Of a stretch of 64,000 nucleotides of DNA, positions 32,698 to 45,112 are shown piece by piece (the stretch's first letter is position 1; the number at the start of each line of letters is the position of its first letter). The stretch is from Corynespora cassiicola. Lineage: Eukaryota > Ascomycota > Dothideomycetes > Pleosporales > Corynesporascaceae. The notes beneath the pieces were generated by a model. The model did not search any database. It worked only from the letters and a program-made list of their open reading frames with translations, and was not told where the DNA came from. The stretch covers positions 558,001-622,000 of the forward strand of contig JAEUWY010000012.1 in NCBI GenBank assembly GCA_022059125.1, given 5' to 3'. Position numbers and translations under genes: made by a program.

Positions 32698-33696
32698 ATG
32701 GGGAAAATCGATGTTCACCACCACATCCTACCCTCTGAATATGTTAAAAGTAAGCTTAAGCGTAAGCGCCATGTGTAATTTGGGCTAATGCGTAGACGAG
32801 AATGGAGAGAGGCGTCCGGGATACCCAAGGGATTAAAAGCGCCCCCGTGGGATGTCGAGTCAGATTTGGCGTTTATGAATCGAAACCAGATTGACGCCTC
32901 GATCCTTTCACTCAGTGCCCCCGGGGTCGGATTCATCGAACCAGTTGATGAAGCGGTCAGATTCTGCCGATGGATCAACGAATATGCAGCAAAGATAGTG
33001 GCGGCCTATCCGGGTCGCTTTGGGTTTTTCGCGACGCTCCCACCACTCGAACAAACTGCAAGCTGCTTAGAAGAGCTGCGCTTCTCGTTTGATATCCTCA
33101 AAGCGGATGGTGTAGTTCTTCTCTCAAGCTACGACGAGAAATATCTGGGTCATGAGAGTTTCCGGCCAATTTGGAAGGAATTGGATCGTCGCAACGCCGT
33201 AGTTTTCGTTCACCCCACGGTCGCTCGAAACGTTGATGTCTCAGCCGACCCGATGTTCCCCAAACCCATCGTGGATTTCCCGCACGAGACGACTCGAACC
33301 GCAGTTCATCTGATAACTTCGAGGATTGTTCAAGATTTCCCCCATTGCAAGATAATTTTGTCGCATGGGGGTGGGACACTTCCTTATGTCGCTACACGAG
33401 TCGCGCACCTGACAGCGGACCTCGGCTTGACGGACAAGTCCGCCGCTGACTTTCTCCGTGACGCAAAACACTTTTACTATGATTTGGCCTTAACTGGCTA
33501 TGAGACTGCACTCAATTTACTGAAGGATTTCGCTGAGACTGATCATATTTTGTATGGCAGCGACTTTCCTTTCGGGCGCGAGCAGACCGTTGTACCCCAA
33601 ATTGCAAATATCCTGGCCACGCCGATGAGCGAAGAACAGCGGCTATCAATCAGTTTTGGGGCTGCAAGGAAACTTTTCCCTCGTTTCTCGAAGTAG
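32698..33696 (+). CDS. Amidohydrolase, 6-methylsalicylate decarboxylase-like
   Basis: Metal-dependent amidohydrolase-2 enzyme of the ACMSD/6-MSA decarboxylase group (PatG and YanB relatives), which removes CO2 from aromatic acids. A 52 nt first exon (32698-32749) carries the metal-binding start MGKIDVHHHILPSEYVK; an intron at 32750-32800 is the only choice found that keeps phase, giving 315 residues. Further marks: PPWDVESDLAFMNRNQID, FGFFATLPPLEQT, the metal His in VVFVHPTVARN, the catalytic His in KIILSHGGGTLPYV, and the metal Asp in ILYGSDFPFG. It heads the polyketide cluster, so its likely substrate is the orsellinic/salicylic-type acid released by the PKS, yielding the decarboxylated phenol (inference). 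Confidence 0.85.
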
Positions 33697-34385
33697 CTTT
33701 CTCTCGTCATGAACTTTATGAAGTTATTGCATCATCATTGTTCTCATGCTCAGTAATGGTATCTTCCATCAATGAGTTGAATACAATAGAGATATGGCCA
33801 TTCCTTCATTATTGACACAAATATTGGAGAAATTTCTACTATCTGAAACGAATATCCGTATGAAATATCCTTTCGAAGATTGTTTGGGGCAGCCATCAAT
33901 GACATATTTTCGCATGAACCAACCTCGTTTTAAAAAGAGGGCACAAAAGTTAAGAGAATGAAGATCTCTACTAATGTAGGTCTGATTTTCGTCGGGACAT
34001 TTGATGCGGTGTCGCCGTGCTTTGAAAGCACACAGGTAAGCCATTATTAACGTCATGTGCCCCGCGACGCAACACCCGATTCTCAGGCACAGATAGCCTT
34101 CTTTTACTTTTAGCAGCATGCTTGTGGGGCCGGCCTATTTCGGGGAGTATTCGTTAGCTGGATTCTTTACGCCCGTTTAATATCAGCTGCTTGGCGCCAT
34201 AACACGGAGAACCGAGTTTGACGAACTTATCTGTGAAGTTTTCTTTTTCGTCAGAGAACTCTTCAGTTATTCTTCAATTTAAACGACCTCTTTCTTATCG
34301 TAAGTTTACTTATGTATATGTTTATTTTTTTTCAGCGGGAATCAATCTTGGCTTACCATCTTAGCAAAAACTTTTTAGAAGCACA
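33697..34385. other. Intergenic within cluster
   Basis: About 690 bp of AT-rich DNA holding the promoter of the first P450; no gene seen. Confidence 0.4.
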
Positions 34386-36025
34386 ATGACCCTAGAAGCC
34401 TTCAGGCCAGCTTTCGTATCTCATGAACTCTTCAGTTCATTTACAGTCAAGACTTCCATCTCTCTAGTATGATAAAATAACAGTTAAAATTAGAGTCAAT
34501 TGTCTCTAATGTGCTCTAGATCGCTATCGCTCTCGGGATCAGAGCTATCTACCGCCTTGTGTTACACCCCCTCCGAGCTTTTCCAGGCCCGACGATACGA
34601 GCCATCTCCCATACTCCGCACGCATATTATATACTCAATGGCTATCTTCCGCATGAACTTACTTCCTTACATGAAAAATACGGAGATGTCGTGCGCATTG
34701 CGCCAAATATGCTTTCATTCACTGCACCAGCGGCCTGGGCTGATATCTACGGTCACGGACGACATTTTCCAAAATGGGGTATGACTCGTAGCCACAAGAC
34801 TGTCGACCATCTCTTGTCGGCAAACGACGCAGATCATGCGAGGCAGCGAAGACTCGTAAATCATGCCTTCAGCGATAAGGCATTGCGTGCTCAAGAAGGT
34901 GTTATCATGGGCTACATCGATACGATGATGAATTCTCTGGAAGCACGTTCCAATCAACTCGTTAATATAAAGGATTGGCTTGAATGGACAGCCTTTGACA
35001 TCATTGGCGATCTTGCTTTCGGAGAGCCATTTGGATGCCTATCAGATGCTGCCTACCATCCTTGGGTTGCTCTCATGTACCCTTTCATCAAGGCTCTATC
35101 CTTCTTTGGAGCAGCAAGACTATTCTGGCCATTCACTCCTTTGATCATTGCTATAATGCCCAAGAAAGTTATCGGACAGCGTCAACAACATATCAAACTC
35201 AGCGCAGAGAAGGTACACCGGCGGCTGGCAGCTGGTGAGCAACCGCATCGATCTGATTTCTGGACGTACATTCTAAGGCACAACGATGAAAAGGGGATGA
35301 AGGTAGAAGAGATGGAATCAAATGCAAGCCTGTTCATCACGGGGGGTAGCGAAACCGTGGCGACGGCCTTGTGCGGTGCCATGTATCTGCTTTCCAAGAA
35401 TCCAGGTGTGATGCAAGATCTGCGCAAGGAAGTACTGGAAGCATTCTCCAAGGAAGAGGAAATCAACATGGTCACCGTAGGTCCCCTAAAATTGTTGCAC
35501 GCCGTGATATATGAGGGCATGCGCATATACCCACCAGTAGCTGCTGGCCTACAGCGCACCGCACCTAAAGGCGGAGCTGTTGTTGCAGGGCGTTTTGTAC
35601 CAGAAGGTGTGAGTACTTATTCTTTACTTCATTTTACACTGTATTCTATTCTATACCTTCGGATTGCTCACGCAAATTTTCCATAGACCATCGTCAATGT
35701 TGCTCAACAACCCACCTACCATCTCTCCACCAACTTCGCGAACCCAAGAACTTTCGCACCCCAGCGCTGGCTCGCAAATCCACCCACCGAGTTCCAAAAT
35801 GATCGAAAAGAGGGATTTCTGCCATTCAGCACAGGCCCACGCAACTGTGTGGGCAAAAACCTTGCTCTTGCGGAGATGAGACTTATCTTGGCACGTATCG
35901 TATGGCGCTTTGATTGGCAACTGGCCGACGATGACTTTGCCCTCGAGAAGCAGAAAGTCTTCATCATGCGGGAGAAGCCTAACCTCAATCTATACCTGCG
36001 ACGTAGGAAGGATTTGGCCGAGTAA
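34386..36025 (+). CDS. Cytochrome P450 monooxygenase 1 of the PKS cluster
   Basis: Class II microsomal P450. Three exons, 34386-34466, 34520-35608 and 35687-36025, join in phase to give 502 residues. The N-terminus is a short membrane anchor running into YRLVLHPLRAFPGP, the usual Pro-rich hinge. Recognised elements: YGDVVRIAPNMLSF, WR-type SDADHARQRR-like segment (NDADHARQRRLVNHAF), I-helix FITGGSETVATAL with the normal acid-Thr arrangement, K-helix VIYEGMRIYPP, and the heme loop FSTGPRNCVG. Similar to fungal P450s of secondary metabolism (isotrichodermin C-15 hydroxylase-like). It lies between the amidohydrolase and PKS and probably hydroxylates the decarboxylated polyketide or its side chain. 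Confidence 0.9.
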
Positions 36026-37400
36026 TTGGGTGATTCTTTGAAGGAGCTATCCGCTGCAGGACACCAACTTTCCTCGTCGGATAAGGCGATCGGTACATGT
36101 TCTTGAACAGTAGGATGAAAGACTCCAAAAGACAATGTTTTGGCAATTATCCTGTAGAGAATTCATCCATGTTCTTATCTGGAAGAGCCTTTCTATTTAG
36201 GATTTCTATCATACATATATTGCTGATTCTCTTCAGTGCACTGTTTTTCTTTATTGATTGAGTGCATAGCAATGCCACAATTTAGTGGCACTGGATCAGC
36301 AACACATGCGATGCTCCCAAGAGTGTCCAACTGGAAGTGCTGGAAGCCAAGACGAGATGTCCAAATTGGCTATGATCGACGACTCGATCGGCTGCCGGTG
36401 GGTTTTTACAAATCCGGACCGTATGAACACGTAATGCCCGAACAGACCGAAACAGCCGAGCCCGGCATCGAAATCGGTTAATTCCGGGCCGAACTACAAA
36501 AGTGTCCGATGAGCTGGCGCGGCGCCCGAGGTACGTATGCATCATGCCGTGAGAGCTCAGATGTATTGTCTTGCAGCATGAGGGTGCACACGATATGCTA
36601 GGTGATGGGTAGTTTTACTGAATAATCCCGCAATATATTCGATCATAACACAGCTGTACATGAAGTGTTACCCCAGGTGAGTCCTGCGCCGAGAGCCTAG
36701 AAAGGCTTTTTTGCATTATATGACTCGGTGGAAAACAAACTGAAACTCTCATGAATTGAACATAGATTCGAAAAAATTCTTGTGGTCCTTTTTTCTCGTC
36801 TAGAGCGGCTACAGAGAAAAGGGTGGCTTTGAGGTGTTTAACATACCTGTAGTGTAATACCTAATAATATGCTCGCTTTCCAATCCTCCTATACTGCAAA
36901 TTATAATGAAACAACTGCTGTAATATTCTTTGGATTATTCCTAGAAGAATGTTTCTATTTTTCCATGTTTCCCAATGAATTTAAGCCCAAGACGAGACTG
37001 CATAGCGAAAAAAACTGGTGTTTATAGCATGCTAGGAACGGTGTAGGTATTATCTTCGAGAGTTGATAAACGCCAAGGGCACTATATAGGCTGTCTCAAG
37101 GGCGGAATCAAGTTCCACGGTTCATGATTCCAACGTTGGAACATGCAAAAATGTCACAAAAAGAGGCTCTAGGTATTATCTTCCATAGTGCTTTCCACCA
37201 AGGTGGCTCAGAAGCATCAGTTCACGGCAGTATCGACTTTTATAGACGTTATATTATAGTAAATCTATCTCATATTGTGGTCTAGTGTATCTTAAAATGT
37301 ATCTTCTATGCTCTATGAAAGGAAAAGCTAGAGAAAGCTGCGACAAGCAAAGTCTAACAGAAGTGTTATGATAAAGAAAGAAATTTATCCGTCTGCAAAT
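36026..37400. other. Intergenic (convergent 3' ends)
   Basis: About 1.4 kb of AT-rich DNA between P450 1 (+) and the PKS 3' end (-). No gene or conserved element recognised. Confidence 0.4.
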
Positions 37401-40400
37401 TCATAAGTGTCGAAAGAGAAATTGATAGCCAGGAGCAACTGTTTCCTCCCATCTTTTACTGCCGGGCTTCAAAGCCACATCGTGTATGTGTCTGGCTCCT
37501 TTCACTGTGAGCAGATCTCCTTCGATACCTTCTGTGCGCATAGCATCAATGAACTTAACAGCGGTGTGATACGGCACAATCTCATCATTTGTTCCGTGGA
37601 TGATGTAGGTCGGTACATTGTATCTGCCGCGACGCAGCTGAGACATGGGGCTAATGGCTGCAACGCGATCTGGAGATGGATTTTGCAACCAGAAGGATTT
37701 CGCATCGTCTGCACTTTTGGGTAAGCCATTCAACAGCAATGGTAGACCATTGCCCTCTTTGAAGAGCGACAGAACAAGTTCAGAGCGCGGATCTCCAGGT
37801 CGGACCCAACCGAGTCCTGTCGTGTCGGCAGTATCACGTTCGTAGCCAGTAATCTGCAGAAACTCAGTCAACAAATACTCTTGCTTTTGCAAAAGAAAAA
37901 GTAAAGCTTACGGGTACTTTTGGCAATGCCTTGATGATATCCGTCATCTTCATAGTTCTCTCAGGGTATTCTTCTGCCCTACGAACATCCAAGTCACCAG
38001 ACTCAAAATCTGTTGGGCCGTAAAAGCTCAGGATAGCTTTCGGGGGACGAATGTTGGCTTCGTTAGTAGTCCATGCGGTTGTCATGGCGAGGTGGCCACC
38101 CGTCGACCAACCGATTACTACGACTCTCTTCGGATCGACAACAATACCCCTAGCTTTCGCGAGTGTCGGTAGTTCCACTTGAACCCATTTGTATGCATCC
38201 AGAGTATCAGCGATAGGTCCCTCGATGATATTAACTTCCGGGCATAGACGGTAGTCTATGCTAACAGGAAGAATTCCGTTGGCTAGTAAGAAGTCGGTTT
38301 GCGCGGGGCGCACTGCTTTGCGGGAAAGGGTCATGTGGCCGCCGCCGTGAATCATCAAAGCTATTAAATGATGTCTTAGCGACAGAAAAAATGGAAAATA
38401 AGGAAGATCTGTGACAAACTCACCAATTGGCATCGGTTCAACTGGTGGATTTTGTGGAAAAAACACATCAGCTTGGACGCTAACACCATCCACCTCTTTG
38501 TAGACCACGGTTTCGAATTTGGACCATGGAGATGGGCGTCGCAGTACCCCCGAGTCATTTCTCATACTATTGTGTGCCTTCGAGTTTCCATTAGTACTGT
38601 GCAAGTCCGCAGCTATGCTAGTTCTCGTCTCCGTTGGCATGGTCGGCGCCATTGAAGTGGTGGACGTACTCGTGAAAGCAGCATTAGTGTCAGTAGCTCC
38701 CATAGGGGCACCTCCGCAGTTATTGACTGCCTCCTTGACGGTAAGATCAAGCAGGTTATCATCCAGCTCAATATCGAAGGCATCTTCGAGCTCACTCTTC
38801 AGCTCCACTGCCGCTAGCGAATCAACTCCTAGATCACGAAGGGTATCTTCATCGCGCATAGCATCAGTTTCCGCTCCACATGCCTCAGAAATGATGCTAA
38901 TGACGCGATGACGGACATTGTTCGATTTCCTTGGTGCATCAACTGTGGATGCAGGAATTTTTTGAGAGACCTGCGGGATGACCGCGATAGGTGTTGGAGT
39001 AGCAGCGGAGACTTGGCCAGCAGGTTTTTCATTGCCAATACTCAGATAGGCAACAATTTCGGCAACAGTCGAATCGAGATGTACATCATTCTCGTCGATC
39101 TCTTTGGAGAAAGCATCTTCGAGTTCGCTCTTCAGCTCTACCGCAGCCAACGAGTCCACCCCCAAGTCGCGAAGTGTGTGAGTGTCAGTAATGTCAGCGA
39201 CCGGAGCACCAGATGCTTCAGAGACTATCTTCAACAGGTTCTGTCGATTAACATTTCCTGCTGGCTTTTCCACAACGCGGGATTGGACAGTTGGTACTGA
39301 AAGTAACGATTCAGATGCAAAGCTCTTTGGTTTGTTGACATGTGACAGTGGCTTTGGCTCGGGGACCAAGCACAATTGTGTCAAGGTCATGAGAGTACTG
39401 GTCAGGAGATCCGTTGACTCTATCTCCTTGCCATATTGTGAGCGAAGATCCTCGGCAAATTCCACAGCAGCAAGAGAGTCCACTCCTAGGTCTGCCATCG
39501 AAGAATCCAAAGTAATGGCATCTTCAGATGCACCTGTGTGCATGGCAATCATTTTACGAATATTATTGTCGTCGCGCTCGCTGTATGGTGTCGAACTAGG
39601 AGGTGTCTCGATGTCAGTGCCCTCATCATCGGATACTAACTCGGGAACGGCATGTAGACTCGGAGCTGGAGGCTGAGCTGGAGCTTTTGGAGCGGGTGCT
39701 TTCATAGCAGCAGTCTTCGTCGGCGTCGGCGTCGTTGGCGTCGAAGAGTTCGCACTATCCAACAACTTTTCGAGCGTGTTAATTGGTACCCGAGTGAACT
39801 TGACACCCAAAATAGTGATGGCAACTGTTCCCTCTAAAGTCAGTACATAGACATCGCCGACGGCTGTAGTCTCATTGACAAGCCTATAGCTGGCATAGAC
39901 TGTCCAAAGTTTGGCGGCCAAGAAATCGCATGCGTTGGAAATTGCCACACTGTCGATCCCTGTGGCGACAAACGCGTGGTTGGGGATGCACGCATCACTG
40001 CTATTGATCAAAAGACCAACGACCTGTATAAAGGTGTCGATAGAGACGGTGTCGCACCGCAGGATGGCGGTACTCTCTTCAGTCCCAACATACGGTGCTG
40101 GGACCTTGATGCTAGCAACTGCCCGTGTGCCATCCATGGTGACCATTTGCATTCCCTGAAGCAACGGTGCATAGGTCACAACTTGGGAGAAAAGCCCATA
40201 AGCTCGTTTGGACATCAACGTCTCGGTTCCAGGTTTATTGGTTAGTTCCTCCATGCGTTCGGTGACGAGATGCTGGAAACTACGCATCGTGGGTTGTTCG
40301 CCCAAGCGCAGTTTTCCCCGACCATGGACTGAGGCACGCTGTTTGGAATTTGCCTTTGATTTGCTGGACAACTGAAAGTCCCAGGATCCAGTAACACCAT

Positions 40401-43400
40401 TGTCATGCAGCGATACAGTCACATCCTGGTTGAGATTGACGCCGAGCGGCTGCTCGAAGCTAAGATTGTCGAAATATAAAGCCTTTTTGTTGTCAAGGCG
40501 AGATCCAAGATACTGCTGGAGGCCCATGAAAGCACATTCCATGTACATAGATGCTGGCGATAGTGGGCGAGCTCGAACAGCATGACCTGAAACAATTTCA
40601 CGAAAGCGCTTAGTGCTTACATCAATGGAAAACTCCATCGAACCCTGCTCCTTCTGGGTCACAAGCTGACGCTGAGAGTGTTCTGGCGTGATGGCTGCAG
40701 TAGATAAAGCAGCATTGGAGTTCGTTTTAGCCTGAACTTGAGCTTCGGTTGCATGGTCTATGTTCTTGACCCACATGGACGTATGCACAAACTCGTATGG
40801 CGGTAGCCAAACATGGTTGAAGCCTGATTCTGTAGGTCCACCAAGGGAAGACCAGAAAGAGACCTGCATATTCTCCCGCCAAAGGCTCAATGTGACGTCG
40901 GGAAGGACTGTAGCTTGGTTCTTGGCACCAGAGAAACGCAGACCAAGGAAGACTTGTTCGGCAGGCTGTGACACGGCACGCTTGATCATTGGTATGATAG
41001 GAGAATCAGTACCGGCCTCTAGCCATAGTGTGTTGGGGCCCAATCTTTTCTCGATGCGACGGACTGCGTCTGAGAAGTACACTGGTTGGCGTGTATGCTG
41101 AGCAATGCGAGCCGCATCCGGTTGCTGGTGTTCCGAACCGTCTGGCACGCACATTTCAAGCGGTATTTTAGCCTCTCCAAAGCTGATGGTTGATGCCAGC
41201 GCAGAAAGGTCATCCAAAAGTGGCTCAGTGAATTTCGAATGAAACCCATGAGTAACGTCGACACGCTGACTGCGTACCCCAGAAAACTGAGATTCGCTCG
41301 TCAAGAGTGCCTCTGCACGCTCAATGGCAGATGCAGTTCCAACAAGAACCTGACTTGTAATGGAATTGTAACAAGCCACTTCGAGTTCATTTTGACCAAC
41401 GAGATCGACAAGGACCTGGACAATGCGACGCTCAGCATGAACGGCCAGCATAGTGCCTCGATCACTGCCCCATTTGGTTGACATAAGATTGGCGCGGGCC
41501 GCTACAATCCTCAGACCACTACGCAAGCTTAGAGCTCCAGAAACCGTCAGAGCTGTCAATTCGCCAAAGCTATGGCCTATGACAGCGGCGACAGGTACGC
41601 CTGCATCCATCCAGCACTTGGCGCATGCATATTGTACTGCGAATGTCCCTGTTTGTAGGGTGACCACATCCTCTTGAGGTTCTTGCGAAAATATCGCGGA
41701 CAATGGAGAAGGGTAACCGAGCTCTATGAGGAGGTTGTCGCATTCCTGGATGTAGGCTCGAAGTCTTGGACTGCTCTCGTACAGGCTTCGAGAAAGCCCC
41801 ACCGTCTGTTTACTTTGTCCACCGAAGGCGAGGACGACAGGTCGAATTTCTTTCTTGGCGACATCGATAATATTACTTTCTGCTTTATGGAGGGATTCTT
41901 GAAGACTAGCCAAGTCATGCGCTGTTGTCGTCAATTGGAAGCGATGGCGCTGCCTGCGCTCAGCGAGGGTATATGCCACGTCGCCAAGCTCAAGATCGGC
42001 ATGCTTGGAGAGATAGTCATCCAAGATATTGCAGTATCTCGTGAGGGATTCTTTACTGGCTGCGCTGATGACCAAAGGCCAAGCGGATGCTCTTGCTGCA
42101 AACTCGCGGTCTTGCATGTTACGTGTTGTATCCTCGACACATAACAGGGCTGAGTTGCTTCCCGCTGCACCATAGCTATTGACGCATGCTGCTCGTAGTG
42201 GTGCATCCCATTCTTCCAATCGTTTGGCTATCGCTATTTTGTCAGGTGTTAGGGCAGGAATCTTGGGATTAAGCGTCTTGAAGCTGGCGAGTGGAGGGAT
42301 GCGCTGTTTTTGCAGCATGGCAAGGACTTTCAGCAACGACGCTACTCCAGCCGCCGTTTCGCTGTGTCCTATGTTGCCCTTGAGAGACCCTATATGTAGG
42401 GTCTCTAGCCTATTTCCACCACTGAAGACATCGCGTACCGAAGCTATCTCCAGAGGATCGCCGGCCTGGGTGCCTGTTCCGTGACACTCGACGTACGATA
42501 TGTGCTCTGGCTTCATGCCTGCCTGCTTCAAGATACGACGGTACAGCGCCATCTGAGCCAAGGAGCTGGGCACTGTAAGCGATGCAGAAAGACCACCTTG
42601 GTTGGTAGCCACCCCAGGAATGATGCCCAAGATGTTGTCTCCATCGGCGCGGGCGTGTTGGAGTGACTTGAGAACCACCAATCCAGCCCCATCAGCACGG
42701 CAGTATCCGTCACCGTTCTTATCAAAAGGCTTGCACTGGCCTGTGGGACTCAAGAAGCCAGCTTTACCCAGATCCATGAAGTTGTTGACACCGCTCATAA
42801 TGTTGACACCGCCCGCCAAAGCCATTGAGCATTCACCTGCGGCAATGGCCTTGCACGCACGATGCACAGCGACGAGTGATGCAGAGCAGGCAGTGTCAAT
42901 CACTTCTGCCGGTCCACTCCATCCAAAGTAATAGCTTATCTTTCCACACAGAAATGCTCGAATCGTGCCAGTCGCCGTGTATGCAGTTGGCGCGTGTGCA
43001 CATGTGTTGTCGAGGTATTCATTGAAGGATGCACCAATGAAACAACCAACATTGTCTCCGGCCTCTCGCTTATGAGTTCTCATGTATCCACTGGAGTCCA
43101 TTGCTTGATAAGCCAGCTCAAGGAGAATCCTTTGTTGGGGATCCATATAAGCTGCCTCCTTCGGGTTGGTGTGGAAGAAGGCATTGTCGAAGCCGTCCAC
43201 TCCGTCGATGAAGTTTCCGTAAAACTTGCGCCGACCGGTGAATTTGGTGTCTTGAGAGGCCCTGAAGCTTGTATAAAGTGGGATACGTTCCGGGCGAATC
43301 TCTTCGGCCTTTGAGGTCCCAGTAGCCAAAATTTCCCAGAGTTCTTCGAGATTGTTGGCTCCAGGAAGGCGACAAGCAGCACCTACAACAGCGATAGAAT

Positions 43401-44584
43401 CTGCAGGAGGCTTGTAATCTTTAACTTCAGCTTCCTGGATACTGCGGTGAACGTCGATCTTGGAAACCTTAAGTGATGCCTGATGGAAGGGCGTCAAGGG
43501 AACGCAGTCCCCAATGCCAAACATGGCAAAGGTATGATCTTGTGTTCCGGTACTTTTAAGAGCCTGTGCCAGCTCATTCAATAGTGTCCACCATTCACAT
43601 CGCCATTCGAGTACTGTTCGAACGACTTGATGTGTGAGAGAGCAATCCCTCAGTTGTCGGCCGGTAGTATTGGAGTATACCGGGACCTGGAGTTGACTCC
43701 AGTCTGGCAATGATAGGCTCTCATTCTCGTCGCATACAGCGCAAAGTTCTTTGGCCAGATCAGCATTCTCTGGGTTATGTACCTTTCCCCTGAGATGCAT
43801 GCCCTGTACTAGTAGACCTTGCTGACGAGCGGACGCTGAAAGCTTTTCGAGCGTGGGAACCGGACCCACGATACTGATAGTCTTGGGATCCGTGATAGCA
43901 GAAACGTACGCCTTTGATAAGTTAGAAGTATCCTCGTCTATACGCATGCGATCTTACTCCTGGAAACCCTCGAACTAGATCATCTCCCTGGCCTTCTCTC
44001 CTGAGACGTACGACAATCGTTGTTGGGCCTGGTATGTTCTCGTCGTCTCCTAGCTCTCCATATGAACCCAGAACGAGGGCAATACGCATCGCGACAGATG
44101 CCATCGTAATGACTTCGTCCTCGTTCTTTGCGCATGCTATTGCCAGGGCTGGCAAAAGTCCTCCACAGTAACCTTGAGCCCCTCCAACTTTGAGGCCAGC
44201 TAGGAATTCTTCGTGCGTCAATTCTGCAAGCTGCAGATACTGAAAGTACTGGCATGTTTGGATCACCACCAGCAGTGGCAGAGACAGTATACCAGACATG
44301 GCATTGGCAACTGCTTCTGACGCACCAACGTCGATCCAGTCGTGAAGCGCTTTAAGATATCTCGGACCTTGAGGAAGCGCTGCGATGTCTTCTCTCCGGG
44401 CAGCGATTATGTCCCATGTCGTTCGTAATTGCTTCACTTCTTCGCCAAGACGGTGGAGCTTCTCATGCTGTTTCATGTAGCGTTGAAGCTCGCCAAGATA
44501 TTCTTTGCTCGTGGCTTTGCTCTGGGGGCAAAAGACTGCCACAGATGGCTTTTGAGAAAACCTCGGGGAAGTCATGTTGTACAA
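37401..44584 (-). CDS. Non-reducing polyketide synthase, SAT-KS-AT-PT-ACP3-hydrolase
   Basis: Iterative type I PKS making an aromatic polyketide in the cytoplasm. Four exons, 43958-44584, 38424-43911, 37912-38360 and 37401-37853, join in phase to 2338 residues. Domains with approximate positions: SAT (1-370; nucleophile in GGAQGYCGG, ~138); KS (382-810; DTACSAS ~550, ECHGTGTQAGDP, KGNIGHSETAAG); AT (~890-1200; IGHSFGELTAL ~989); PT (~1300-1600; His in VSGHAVRARPLSP, Asp in VSIDTFIQ); three ACPs with LGVDSLAAVE serines near 1687, 1795 and 1906; C-terminal alpha/beta hydrolase with MIHGGGHMTLSRK, IGWSTGGHLAMT and KGARHIHDVAL. No ketoreductase, enoylreductase or C-methyltransferase is seen. The hydrolase resembles the releasing esterase of methyltransferase-bearing NR-PKSs such as AusA. 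The first intron (43912-43957) has a perfect branch site CTAAC. Product likely an orsellinic-type or larger aromatic acid. Confidence 0.93.
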
Positions 44585-45112
44585 TGATGTTCAAAGTGTC
44601 AGTTGGAATGGCTCTCACAAAGCAGTCTCGGAGCGGGGAGTATGATATGGCTTTTATCGAGGTCGGCATTAAATGTATCGGTCGAAGATTCGGAGCTGTT
44701 TTCGGTGTGTATCATATGCTTCTGCCTTATATCAATAAATGTTGGGACCGATATACACCGGCGACCAGAGTTGTTAACAATGAATGTAATCTATTCAATT
44801 TTACTTGGTTTTACTTGATTTAGTAGGCACTAAGCAACTTTAGGTTTAACGCCGACCTAATTGAACTGAACTGAATTGATAGAATTACGTTTAACAGCTT
44901 TGCTGGCTACACTGTTGTGTATTCGGATACGGCCATAATGTTGGATCCGGTCACTAATGCTCGACATCGCTCGGCTATTTCTAATAAGAGTATGATGATA
45001 TAAGAAACTTCTGTGCGAGGGTAATCCGATTGTTTAAAGCGCAGGATCTGCGTTCCAGAATCCAAAATCTGAGTTTTTCCATCTCCCCAATACAAACCCT
45101 GCGTTGGGAACC
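44585..45112. promoter_or_regulatory. Divergent promoter between PKS and P450 2
   Basis: 528 bp shared by two head-to-head cluster genes, so both could be co-regulated from it. It contains several CGG half-sites of the kind bound by Zn2Cys6 factors: CGG-N3-CGG at 44924-44932, TCGG repeats at 44678-44705, and ACCG/ACCGG at 44747-44761. Binding by the cluster regulator is inference. Confidence 0.45.

Noticed and set aside
38361..38423. Read-through of the PKS intron (in-frame extra 21 residues)
   Set aside because: The stretch has donor GTGAGT and acceptor AATAG and removing it joins PMPI directly to ALMIHGGGH, as expected in the hydrolase family.
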